DNA from: Gammaproteobacteria bacterium
GTDB taxonomy: Bacteria > Pseudomonadota > Gammaproteobacteria > Pseudomonadales > Halieaceae
Reading direction: 5' to 3'
Assembly: GCA_030427085.1 (NCBI GenBank)
Contig: JAUHXH010000003.1
Span: 186,001 to 250,000, forward strand
Length of the DNA stretch: 64,000 nucleotides
Numbering within the stretch: position 1 is the first letter of the stretch; every line of letters begins with the position of its first letter. The notes beneath the pieces are model-generated. The model saw only the letters and a list, made by a program, of their open reading frames with translations, was not told the DNA's origin and ran no database searches. This document shows, piece by piece, positions 1 to 7,969 of this stretch. The translations under genes were made by a program, and so were the position numbers.

Positions 1-1
1 C

Positions 2-931
2 GGTGCCTGGAACCCTATTGGCGGCATGGGCGTGATGATGCTCGGGCCGACCCTGCTGGAGTTTGCCAGCGAAGAACAAAAACACCAGCATATTCCGCCC
101 ATTTGCCGCGGCGAAATACGCTGGTGTCAGGGCTATTCGGAACCCGGTGCTGGCTCTGACCTCGCCGCCCTGCAAATGCGCGCCGAGGACAAGGGCGACC
201 ACTACCTGGTCAATGGCCAGAAAACCTGGACCTCCGGCGGCCAGTGGGCAGACTGGTGTTTCGCCCTGGTGCGTACCGATACCCGACACAAACACGAAGG
301 TATCAGCTTTGTGCTGGTAGACATGAAAACACCGGGGATCGAGGTGCGTCCGATTCAGCTTATCTCCGGTACATCCTCTTTCTGCGAAACCTTCTTCACC
401 GACGTAAAAGTGCCCAAAGAAAACCTGGTCGGCGAAGAAAACCGCGGCTGGCATATCGGCAAGCGCTTGTTGCAGCACGAACGCACCAACCTGTCTGGTG
501 GCAACCGTGGTGGCCGCAGCGGTGGTTCACTACACAAGATCGCTCTGAAATACCTCGATTTGGACAGCGCAGGCCGTCTGGTCGACAAAGACCTGCGCAC
601 CCGCATCACTCGCTTCGAAATGCGTCAGCGTGCTTTTCGCCTGACGGCGGGGCGTGTAATGGAAGCGGTAAAAGGCGGTGCGCCCGCAGCAGCCAGTTCC
701 ATTCTGAAAAATGTTGGCGCTGAGATGACGCAGGAACGCGCTGAACTGTCGCTGGAAATCATGGGCATGCAAGGCCTGGGCTGGGAGGGCGAAGGCTTTA
801 CACCGCAGGAACTGATGGGCACCCGGAGCTGGCTCTGGGGCAAGGCCGTATCCATCTATGGCGGTAGCGCCGAAATTCAAAACAACGTCATCGCCAAACG
901 CATTCTCGGCATGGAAGGCGAACCCGGTTAA
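2..931 (+). CDS. Acyl-CoA dehydrogenase, catalytic-type subunit (5' end outside window)
   Basis: FAD-dependent alpha,beta-dehydrogenation of an acyl-CoA. The reading frame is open to the left edge, and the codons before the first ATG (position 26) read as family sequence (GAWNPIGG), so the true start lies upstream. The FAD/substrate motif YSEPGAGSD is visible, as is the C-terminal YGGSAEIQNNVIAKRILG. The Glu that usually stands in the YEGT motif is Gly here. A Glu in LLQHERTNLSGG (codon at 479-481) sits where isovaleryl-CoA-dehydrogenase-type enzymes keep their catalytic base, so it is the likely base (inference). A second dehydrogenase follows 13 bp downstream, suggesting an operon and perhaps a heteromeric enzyme. 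The substrate is unknown. Confidence 0.93.
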   Translation, partial: GAWNPIGGMGVMMLGPTLLEFASEEQKHQHIPPICRGEIRWCQGYSEPGAGSDLAALQMRAEDKGDHYLVNGQKTWTSGGQWADWCFALVRTDTRHKHEGISFVLVDMKTPGIEVRPIQLISGTSSFCETFFTDVKVPKENLVGEENRGWHIGKRLLQHERTNLSGGNRGGRSGGSLHKIALKYLDLDSAGRLVDKDLRTRITRFEMRQRAFRLTAGRVMEAVKGGAPAAASSILKNVGAEMTQERAELSLEIMGMQGLGWEGEGFTPQELMGTRSWLWGKAVSIYGGSAEIQNNVIAKRILGMEGEPG

Positions 932-944
932 GCAGGAGCACACA

Positions 945-2057
945 ATGGCAGTACTCACTGAAGAACAAAGCCTGTTGCGCGACATGGCTCGCAGTTGGGC
1001 GCAAGAACAATCTCCGGTCAAAGCCTTCCGGCAGCTGCGCGACAAAGGCGCCGAGGGCTGGGATCCCGAGCGCTGGCAGTCCATCGCTGAAATGGGCTGG
1101 ACCGGCATCGTCATTCCCGAAGAGCACGGCGGTGCAGACTTCGGTTTCCTCGGCCTGGGGCTAGTGCTGGAAGAAACAGCCCGCACCCTCACCGCGAGCC
1201 CGCTGGCCGCTTCCGCCCTCGCCGCCAGCAGCGCACTGGTGCTGGGTGGCAGCGCTGAACAGCAGGCCCGTTGGCTGCCAGGCATTGCCGGCGGTGATGT
1301 CATCGCCACACTGGCCGTGGACGATGGCCCCCGCCACTGTCCCGAAGACATCCACTGTGTAGCGCGACAAGTCGACGGCGGATGGTTGTTGAATGGCGAG
1401 AAGGCCTTTGTCGCGGAGGGTGGCAGTGCCGAACTGTTGGTGATCGCAGCGCGCTGCGAGAGCGGCCCGGCACTGTTTTTGGTGGAGGCCGACAATCCCG
1501 GCCTAACGCGCAGTCCCAGGCGCATGGCAGATGCGCGCAATTATGCGGCGCTGGCGCTGGAAAACCTGAAAGTGCCGGACGCTGCCCTACTGGGCAAGGC
1601 CGGTGACCCTGAATTACTGGACGCTGTTCTCGATCGCGCCCGCATCGGGGCGGCGGCTGAAATGCTGGGCCTGGCCACTCAGGCTTTTGAAACCACACTG
1701 GAATACCTCAAAACCCGCGTGCAGTTCGACACCATCCTGGCACGTTTCCAGGCCCTGCAGCACCGCATGGCGAAACAGTTTACGGAAATTGAACTGCTCC
1801 GTTCCTGTGTTGAATCGGCCCTGCTGGCCATCGACAACAACGACCCGGAATTGCCGTTGCTGGCGAGCCTCGCCAAAGCCACCGCCTGTGACACTCTGCA
1901 TCTGGTCTCCCGCGAGATGGTGCAACTCCACGGCGGCATCGGGATGACTGACGAACACGACGCCGGCTTCTACATCAAGCGGGCACGCAGCCTGGAGAAC
2001 GCCTGGGGTAACGCGAGCTTCCACCGTGATCGTTACGCCAGCCTGAGCGGCTATTGA
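945..2057 (+). CDS. Acyl-CoA dehydrogenase family protein, probably the non-catalytic partner subunit
   Basis: A protein of 370 residues with an acyl-CoA dehydrogenase fold: N-terminal helical part with MAEMGWTGIVIPEEHGG, a middle beta domain, and a C-terminal part with FQALQHRMA and QLHGGIGMTDEHDAGFYIKRA. I chose ATG 945 because AGGAG (934-938) precedes it; a longer in-frame start at 858 would lie inside the upstream gene. The helix-G region reads LDRARIGAAAEMLG, so the Glu of the upstream protein's HER motif is absent, and there is no YEGT motif either. This resembles the alpha/beta pairs known from steroid catabolism, where one subunit lacks the base (inference). The next gene overlaps its stop. 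Confidence 0.9.
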   Translation: MAVLTEEQSLLRDMARSWAQEQSPVKAFRQLRDKGAEGWDPERWQSIAEMGWTGIVIPEEHGGADFGFLGLGLVLEETARTLTASPLAASALAASSALVLGGSAEQQARWLPGIAGGDVIATLAVDDGPRHCPEDIHCVARQVDGGWLLNGEKAFVAEGGSAELLVIAARCESGPALFLVEADNPGLTRSPRRMADARNYAALALENLKVPDAALLGKAGDPELLDAVLDRARIGAAAEMLGLATQAFETTLEYLKTRVQFDTILARFQALQHRMAKQFTEIELLRSCVESALLAIDNNDPELPLLASLAKATACDTLHLVSREMVQLHGGIGMTDEHDAGFYIKRARSLENAWGNASFHRDRYASLSGY

Positions 2058-3337
2058 GCGGCGCGGGGGATGACAGGCCCCGCAGCGAGGCCGACTACAA
2101 TCGTTGGGTGAATGACAACCTGCGCCGCAACTACGTGGCGCATTTTGTCCACGGCATGCTGGGGCTGACGGGGTTCCGTATTATTTTCGCCCCCACATTT
2201 GTACCCAACTACCTATTCCTCATCACTGGCTCACCGGCGCTGGTAGGCCTGGGACAAGCTCTGCTGCAAGCCGGTGCGGTCGCATCGCCTATCGTAGGTG
2301 CCTCGCGCATCGCCCACCGCGAGTACATTTTGCCGGAGGCGCTGCGTTGCGGTGGAATGATGCGCGTCCAGATACTGGGCCTGGCGCTGGTGGGGTGGTT
2401 CCTGAGCGGCATGCCCCTGTTGATCGGTACGTTGCTGTTCCTGTTCCTGCTGGGGTACTTTACCGGCGCTCAGCGGGTTATTTTCCAGGCCTTGCTGGCC
2501 AAGGTGATTCCCATCAATCGGCGCGGACGCCTGCAGGCCGGGCGAAATTTTGCAGGCGGTATCATTGCCGCTGCCCTGTCATGGTGGGCCGGCACCACCC
2601 TCATCGCCGAAGCGGTATTCGGGAACGGCTATGCCACCACGTTTATGTTGAGCTTTCTGCTCACCAGCGTAGGGCTTAGCGTACTGTACTTTCTAATTCG
2701 CGAGCCTGCAGCACCTTCCGTCAGGCCACCGTCGACTTTCGTGCAGCGCTTGCGGGAATTTCCCCGTCTTGTGAGCGAACGTAATTATCGCAACTTTCTC
2801 TTTGCGCAATTACTGGCCACCGGCGGCCGCATTGCCCTGCCCTTTTGCATATTGCTGGCCAATGAACGCATTGACGTCGACGGCGCCACCATGGGTTTGT
2901 TCACCCTGGCTTTTCTTGCCGCCGACACGGTAAGCAATCTGGTGTGGGGTGTTCTCGGCGACCGATTCGGCTTTAAATGCGTGTTTTTCTTCGCCCTGCT
3001 TCTGTGGCTTTGCGCTATGTTGATGGCACCCTGGGCACAGTCGGCCTCACACTTTCTCCTCGTCTTTACCCTGCTGGGAGCGGGCCTCTCCGCCTACCTG
3101 ATGAGCGCCTCGACCATGGTGCTGGAGTTCGGTGATCGCGAGGACGTTCCCATGCGCCTGGCGGTGTCTACAACGGCGGAAACCAGCATGGCGGTGATCG
3201 GCCCGCTACTGGGCGGATTACTGGCCAGTCAATTCGGCCTGATTACGTTATTTCCCATATCAGCGGCAATTTTAGGGCTGGGTATGGTAATCACCTTGTT
3301 CGTAGTACGCGATCCCCGTCACTTAAAAGGCGTTTAA
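2054..3337 (+). CDS. MFS transporter
   Basis: An inner-membrane permease of 427 residues with a cytoplasmic N-terminal stretch of about 35 residues followed by about a dozen hydrophobic segments. The central loop region has GDRFGFKCVFFFALLLW, resembling the MFS motif after an even-numbered helix. The TTG start at 2054 overlaps the stop of the upstream dehydrogenase by 4 bp, which implies translational coupling. A GTG at 2108 is an alternative start, and no strong ribosome binding site decides between them. Coupling to the dehydrogenases suggests transport of the acid they degrade or of a product, but the sequence does not show the substrate. Confidence 0.85.
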   Translation: MSGAGDDRPRSEADYNRWVNDNLRRNYVAHFVHGMLGLTGFRIIFAPTFVPNYLFLITGSPALVGLGQALLQAGAVASPIVGASRIAHREYILPEALRCGGMMRVQILGLALVGWFLSGMPLLIGTLLFLFLLGYFTGAQRVIFQALLAKVIPINRRGRLQAGRNFAGGIIAAALSWWAGTTLIAEAVFGNGYATTFMLSFLLTSVGLSVLYFLIREPAAPSVRPPSTFVQRLREFPRLVSERNYRNFLFAQLLATGGRIALPFCILLANERIDVDGATMGLFTLAFLAADTVSNLVWGVLGDRFGFKCVFFFALLLWLCAMLMAPWAQSASHFLLVFTLLGAGLSAYLMSASTMVLEFGDREDVPMRLAVSTTAETSMAVIGPLLGGLLASQFGLITLFPISAAILGLGMVITLFVVRDPRHLKGV

Positions 3338-3389
3338 ACCCTTATATTTATAGATTTGCATCATCCCCAATAATCAATCATTAAATTAT

Positions 3390-3418
3390 TTGACTATTGG
3401 GTATGCCCTTGCTTAAAT
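3390..3418 (+). promoter_or_regulatory. Candidate sigma-70 promoter of the TonB-dependent receptor gene
   Basis: TTGACT at 3390-3395, a 17-bp spacer, and TTAAAT at 3413-3418 lie in an AT-rich gap upstream of the receptor gene, with a leader of about 50 bp. Five of six bases match the -35 consensus and four of six the -10. The call rests on hexamers and spacing only. Confidence 0.5.
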
Positions 3419-3475
3419 CGAATTCGCGGTATGTCGAAATTTAATAATAAACAGTTCCTGCAGTAGGAGAACGAC

Positions 3476-6424
3476 ATGAGTAACTCTGCCAAGCTACGCC
3501 TGGCCTGCTCAGCAGCAATAATGGCTCTGATCCACGCACCCACTGGAGCCGCCCACTCCAACAAAACCGAATCGGCCCTACTGGAAGAAGTGATCGTTAC
3601 TGGTTCACTGATTCGCGGTATGTCCGAGAATGGTCCACTGCCCGTCGATGTCATTTCATCTGACGAACTGGACAGACTGGGTTCACCCACAGCGGTTGAA
3701 TTGATCAAATCACTGCCTACGTCCAGCGGGGTAATCGGTGACACCAACCAGTTCGACAGCCGCTCACAGGCGACTGAAGGCATGGCCTCGGTCAACCTGC
3801 GCGGCCTCAGTCCACAGCGAACACTGGTGCTGCTCAACAGCAAGCGCCTGGTTCAGGCGGGCACCGGCGTGCCCTTTGTGGACGTCAATTTGTTGCCTCT
3901 TTCGGCCATCGGGCGTGTCGAAATACTCAAGGACGGCGCCAGTGCCACCTACGGTTCTGACGCCATCAGTGGGGTAGTGAATTTCATCACCCGTTCAAAC
4001 CAGGAAGGCTTTCAGGTGTCCGGGGATTTCAAGAGCATTCAGGATTCCGACGGCGACTACAACGTAGCCGCCAGCTACGGTTTCCAGGGTGACCGCATGC
4101 GATTGTTCGTAGCAGGGGATTACGCACATCGCTCGCTGTTGTTGGCGGCGGACAGGGACTTTGCCATTCAGGACTATGAGGCAAACCCGGAAGGAGGCTG
4201 GACCGGCGGTGGTAACCCCGCCAGCTTCCTGACCCTGGGCCTGACGCCCACGCCGGACGGCGTGGTGGTAGCGCCGAACGGCCCCCTGCTGGGCGACCCG
4301 GACTGCCTGGGTCAGGGCGGGTTCATTACCGCCGATGGCCGTTGCCGCACGCAGTACACGCCTTTTGATGCCCTGGTGGAAGAGGAATACCGTTACCGCG
4401 CCTACGGTGAATTGGCGTTTGACCTGTCGGAAGACACCACACTTGAATTCACTGCCTTGTACGGCAAGACGGAAAACCCGATTTACCTGTCTTCACCAAC
4501 CTATCTGTTGACTCGTTCACCGTCTCCGATCACCGGCGGTTCACCCAGCGGATTTATCGTGCCGGGCACAAACCCCGGCTTCCAGCAACTCGTGCAGGAC
4601 TACCCCGAGCGTGTGCCCGCGGGCAGTGTGGCGGCGCTGTTCCCCACCCTGCTCTACCGGCCCTTCATGGTGGGTGGCAACCCGGCTTTCACCGACGAAA
4701 CGGACGGCTTGGGCTCCTCCACCGGCCACCGGGAATCTGAAACCTTCCGCCTGACGGCTGACCTTAGCGGCACCATCGGCAGCGATATGAGCTACAGCAC
4801 CAGCGTGACCTGGCAGGAGTATCGTCGCTACTACGATGGTTATGACTCCTTCGGCGATCGCGTACAGCTGGCTCTGGCAGGCTACGGTGGCCCGAACTGT
4901 GACCCCAGCGCTGGGACACCCGGGCAAAACGGCTGTAGCTGGCTGAACCCCTTCGGCAACGCCCTCACCGGCACCGGCATGGCTAATGACAACACGGAAC
5001 TGGTCAACTGGTTCTTCGTGCCAGCCAGCACCGAAATCACTACCGAAATGTTTGTTGCTGACTTCAGCCTGAGCGGTGGCACCGGCCTGGAACTGTCAGG
5101 CGGCGAAGTACTTTGGGGAGCGGGCCTGCAGTACCGCGACAACAGCTTCACCTCCGAGTACGGCGACAACAACAACCTCGCCGTCACACCCTGCCTGGAC
5201 ACACCGATCACAGGCAATACCAGTTGTGATCCCGCCCTGGGCGCCCTGGCCTTCCTGGGCACCAACTCCAACGGTGACTTCGATTCCGATGTCTACGCTG
5301 CATTCGTAGAACTGGTGGTACCGGTAACGGATCGCTTCGAGCTGCAAGGCGCGGCTCGCTACGAAAATTACGGTGGCGAAACAGGCTCAACCTTTGATCC
5401 AAAACTGACCATGCACTGGCAGTTCACCGACGCAGTAGCCCTGCGCAGCTCCGTGGGTACCACGTTCCGTGGCCCGCCCGTGCAGCAACTTGCCGATCGC
5501 AACGTCACCTCGCTGCAGGTTATCGCCAACAGCTTCCGCCCAGTGGATGTGTACGGCAATCCCAATCTACAGCCAGAGTCCTCCACCAACTTCTCGGCGG
5601 GCCTGACCTTCGACAATGGCGGCTTCTCCGGCAGCATCGACTACTTCCGTTACGACCTGGAAGATACCCTGACGGTGGAACCCCTGTCCGGCATGGTCAA
5701 TACCATGTTCTCCGACCCGGCCAACTGTACCGATCCAACCTTCGACGGCCTGCGTGAGCGCTTCCAGTTCCGCGACGGCGGTGGTCAACCCGGCGCAGGC
5801 ACCTGTACCGCGAGCAACATTTCGCGGGTGGAAACCGGCTGGGTGAACGGCGGCGACCAGACTCTCTCCGGTGTTGATTTCATCTTCAACTACGAGTGGG
5901 ACGACTTCGCTGGCGGTCGTCTGGGAACCGGCCTTACCGCCACCTACACGCTGGAGATGGATATCGGCGCGGAAGAGGTGGAAGGTGTTCAGGTACAGGA
6001 TGCTTTCGACGGCGTTGGTCAGTTGAACTTCCAGACCACCAGCTATCCGGTGCCGGAGTGGAAGGCGAAAGCCTTTGTCGAGTGGGGCGCAAACCTGCTG
6101 GGCACCGACACCAACACTCGCCTGACTGTGAACTACATCGACAGCTACCGCGATCAACGTGCCGATAACATGAGCGGCCCTTTCCGCCCTCGCGAAGATT
6201 TGCCTGGCAATCCGGTGCTGATGCAGGGTGCGGAAATCGAAGACCAGACGACTTTGGATCTGAGCATTCTGCTGATGCTTCCAGCTGACATCACGGTGAA
6301 CCTGTCGGTATTCAACCTGACCGACGAAGATCCGAGCTTCGCGCGTCTCGACTACAACTACGACCCCTTCACCGGCACTCCTGTTGGCCGGCAATTCAAG
6401 CTTGGGATTACTGGAAGGTTCTGA
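3476..6424 (+). CDS. TonB-dependent outer-membrane receptor
   Basis: Active uptake across the outer membrane, energised by TonB-ExbBD; the ligand is unknown. It has 982 residues. A signal peptide covers roughly residues 1-26, and a TonB-box-like EEVIVTG sits at 37-43. The plug domain (about 50-175) contains VNLRGLSPQRTLVLLNSKR and VEILKDGASATYGSDAISGVVNF. A long 22-strand-type barrel follows and ends in LGITGRF, with the C-terminal Phe usual for outer-membrane proteins. AGGAGA (3465-3470) precedes ATG 3476. It has its own promoter and a strong terminator, so it is probably monocistronic. The family is common in marine gammaproteobacteria for complex carbon or lipid substrates, and the neighbouring dehydrogenases fit that. 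Confidence 0.96.
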   Translation: MSNSAKLRLACSAAIMALIHAPTGAAHSNKTESALLEEVIVTGSLIRGMSENGPLPVDVISSDELDRLGSPTAVELIKSLPTSSGVIGDTNQFDSRSQATEGMASVNLRGLSPQRTLVLLNSKRLVQAGTGVPFVDVNLLPLSAIGRVEILKDGASATYGSDAISGVVNFITRSNQEGFQVSGDFKSIQDSDGDYNVAASYGFQGDRMRLFVAGDYAHRSLLLAADRDFAIQDYEANPEGGWTGGGNPASFLTLGLTPTPDGVVVAPNGPLLGDPDCLGQGGFITADGRCRTQYTPFDALVEEEYRYRAYGELAFDLSEDTTLEFTALYGKTENPIYLSSPTYLLTRSPSPITGGSPSGFIVPGTNPGFQQLVQDYPERVPAGSVAALFPTLLYRPFMVGGNPAFTDETDGLGSSTGHRESETFRLTADLSGTIGSDMSYSTSVTWQEYRRYYDGYDSFGDRVQLALAGYGGPNCDPSAGTPGQNGCSWLNPFGNALTGTGMANDNTELVNWFFVPASTEITTEMFVADFSLSGGTGLELSGGEVLWGAGLQYRDNSFTSEYGDNNNLAVTPCLDTPITGNTSCDPALGALAFLGTNSNGDFDSDVYAAFVELVVPVTDRFELQGAARYENYGGETGSTFDPKLTMHWQFTDAVALRSSVGTTFRGPPVQQLADRNVTSLQVIANSFRPVDVYGNPNLQPESSTNFSAGLTFDNGGFSGSIDYFRYDLEDTLTVEPLSGMVNTMFSDPANCTDPTFDGLRERFQFRDGGGQPGAGTCTASNISRVETGWVNGGDQTLSGVDFIFNYEWDDFAGGRLGTGLTATYTLEMDIGAEEVEGVQVQDAFDGVGQLNFQTTSYPVPEWKAKAFVEWGANLLGTDTNTRLTVNYIDSYRDQRADNMSGPFRPREDLPGNPVLMQGAEIEDQTTLDLSILLMLPADITVNLSVFNLTDEDPSFARLDYNYDPFTGTPVGRQFKLGITGRF

Positions 6425-6451
6425 GCAAGCCAGTCACATTGCCGGATGGCG

Positions 6452-6474
6452 ACCCCGCTTCGGCGGGGTTTTTT
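6452..6474 (+). terminator. Rho-independent terminator after the TonB-dependent receptor
   Basis: Stem ACCCCGC / GCGGGGT closed by a TTCG tetraloop and followed by a run of six T (6469-6474), 28 bp after the receptor stop codon. This is a textbook intrinsic terminator. Confidence 0.93.
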
Positions 6475-6522
6475 GTGTCCGGAAATTGGGAATACGCCCG
6501 CGCCTTTATGGCGCGGCCTTGT

Positions 6523-7767
6523 TCAGGGCTGGCTGAATAAACCGCCAACGAGCGTAGAAGCGTACATAGCCACGGCAGTCTGGGGGTCCTGGTTGGATGC
6601 CCAACCGCGCAGTTCAAAAGCGGCGTTGAGCATACACATCAGTGACTGACTGGCGATCAGTGAGTCCACCGGCCGGATGCTGCCCTCGGCGATGCCGTCA
6701 CTGATCATGCCACCGAAGCGCCGAATCAGGCGGCCGGAACGAGTCAACACATCACTTTGCCACTGGCTGGGCAGAGACTGGATAGCACTTGTGCGCAGCA
6801 AGCAGTCGTCCCCCACCAATTGCGCCTGCAACAGGCTGGCCATGGCGCTGGAGATCTGCTGCCAATAAGTGCCACCCGCGTCGATTGCCGCATGTTGCAC
6901 CTGGGAGACATGGCCGTAACTGCGCCGGAAACACTCCAGCACCAGTTCATCCTTGGTTTCCAGGTGATGATAGAAGCTGCCTTTGGTCACATTGAGTTCC
7001 GCCACGATGCGTTCGACCGAGGCACCCCGGTAGCCCAACTGGTTGATCAGGCGAGTGGCCGCGCGCATGAAGTTGTCTGGCATCGCATCGTCGCCAAGCG
7101 GCAGTTGTTCCGCGTGAAATGGCAGGAGCTGCGGTTCCCAGCGCGCGTTATCCGGTGCGAGGCCCTTTTCCAGTAGCTCACAAAGGCGATCGCAAACCCG
7201 GTCGTAATCATTCAGCGAATAATCGCGCAACCAGATAGGCAACCAGAAAATATTCTCCGCCAGTACATGGGTACGCGCGGTTTGCAGTTGCATTTCGGTT
7301 TTGTCGGCGGGCTTACCCCAAAATGCTCGCACATTTCGAAAGAGATCGTTGTAGCGTTCGATCAGAGCAGAACGATGTGGCTCCGACAAGGCGCGGATGT
7401 CGGACAGGCCAGCCAGGGGGCCCTCTTCGTGCCGCCGCAGTGCATCCAGGTGATCCACATGCGCGCGAATATACGCCCGCACGCGCAACTGCGGTGTGGG
7501 TTGTTCCGCAGCGGTGGCGGCCATTTCTTCCAGACGCCCGAGTGTGCGATCGAGTACCGCCGCGGCCAGTTGCTCTTTGCGCTTGAAATAATAGGTAATA
7601 CTGGTTGTGTTTAAATCCACCAGTTTGGCCACATCGACGAAGGTCATGCCCTTCACGCCGTAGCGGTTGATCTGGCGAGTTGCCGCCTCGAGAATACGCT
7701 CACGCTTTTCGAGGAATCGGTCGGTTCGGCGGTCCGCCGAGGAGGATGGAGGGGCCAAGGGCTTCAC
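6523..7767 (-). CDS. Transcriptional regulator with two tandem TetR domains
   Basis: A protein of 414 residues, about twice a normal TetR. A first helix-turn-helix lies at about residues 22-67 (ERILEAATRQINRYGVKG, then VDLNTTSITYYFKRKEQL), with its own helical ligand-binding-like part up to about residue 220. A second TetR DNA-binding domain follows at about 232-278 (RAATRLINQLGYRG, then LNVTKGSFYHHLETKDEL) with a second helical domain. Both helix-turn-helix units keep the Y-x-H/F-F/L-x-x-K core, so both look able to bind DNA. The reading frame is uninterrupted, so this is a genuine tandem protein rather than two adjacent genes. It is divergent from the MFS gene at 7970 and convergent with the receptor, so it may control either (inference). 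Confidence 0.92.
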   Translation of the reverse strand: MKPLAPPSSSADRRTDRFLEKRERILEAATRQINRYGVKGMTFVDVAKLVDLNTTSITYYFKRKEQLAAAVLDRTLGRLEEMAATAAEQPTPQLRVRAYIRAHVDHLDALRRHEEGPLAGLSDIRALSEPHRSALIERYNDLFRNVRAFWGKPADKTEMQLQTARTHVLAENIFWLPIWLRDYSLNDYDRVCDRLCELLEKGLAPDNARWEPQLLPFHAEQLPLGDDAMPDNFMRAATRLINQLGYRGASVERIVAELNVTKGSFYHHLETKDELVLECFRRSYGHVSQVQHAAIDAGGTYWQQISSAMASLLQAQLVGDDCLLRTSAIQSLPSQWQSDVLTRSGRLIRRFGGMISDGIAEGSIRPVDSLIASQSLMCMLNAAFELRGWASNQDPQTAVAMYASTLVGGLFSQP

Positions 7768-7917
7768 CGATTTTCAGATTTGTTATAGTCGCAATTCACG
7801 CCCGCAGAAACCGGGCAAAAACCGCGTCGATATAGTGTTCCAGAGTACTCCGAAGCGCCCTGTCAAACAAGGAAAAAACGCTTTCAAATCAGTGCTCAGG
7901 AACGATTTGGCCGATAC

Positions 7918-7950
7918 ATTTAACCTACATATTTGACCTATATATTTAAC
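7918..7950. repeat. 13-bp tandem repeat upstream of the MFS gene (about 2.6 copies)
   Basis: Unit 1 (7918-7930, ATTTAACCTACAT) and unit 2 (7931-7943, ATTTGACCTATAT) match at 11 of 13 positions. A third, partial unit begins at 7944 (ATTTAAC). The array ends 19 bp before the GTG start of the MFS gene and lies in the gap shared with the divergent tandem-TetR gene. It could be an operator array, or it could simply contain the promoter. Confidence 0.6.
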
Positions 7951-7969
7951 TACGGGGGGACATCGATCC

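Noticed and set aside
530-1540. Minus-strand open frame of about 336 codons across the two dehydrogenases
   Set aside because: Both plus-strand genes are clear family members. The opposite frame is rich in Ser, Arg and Pro, as expected from antisense reading.
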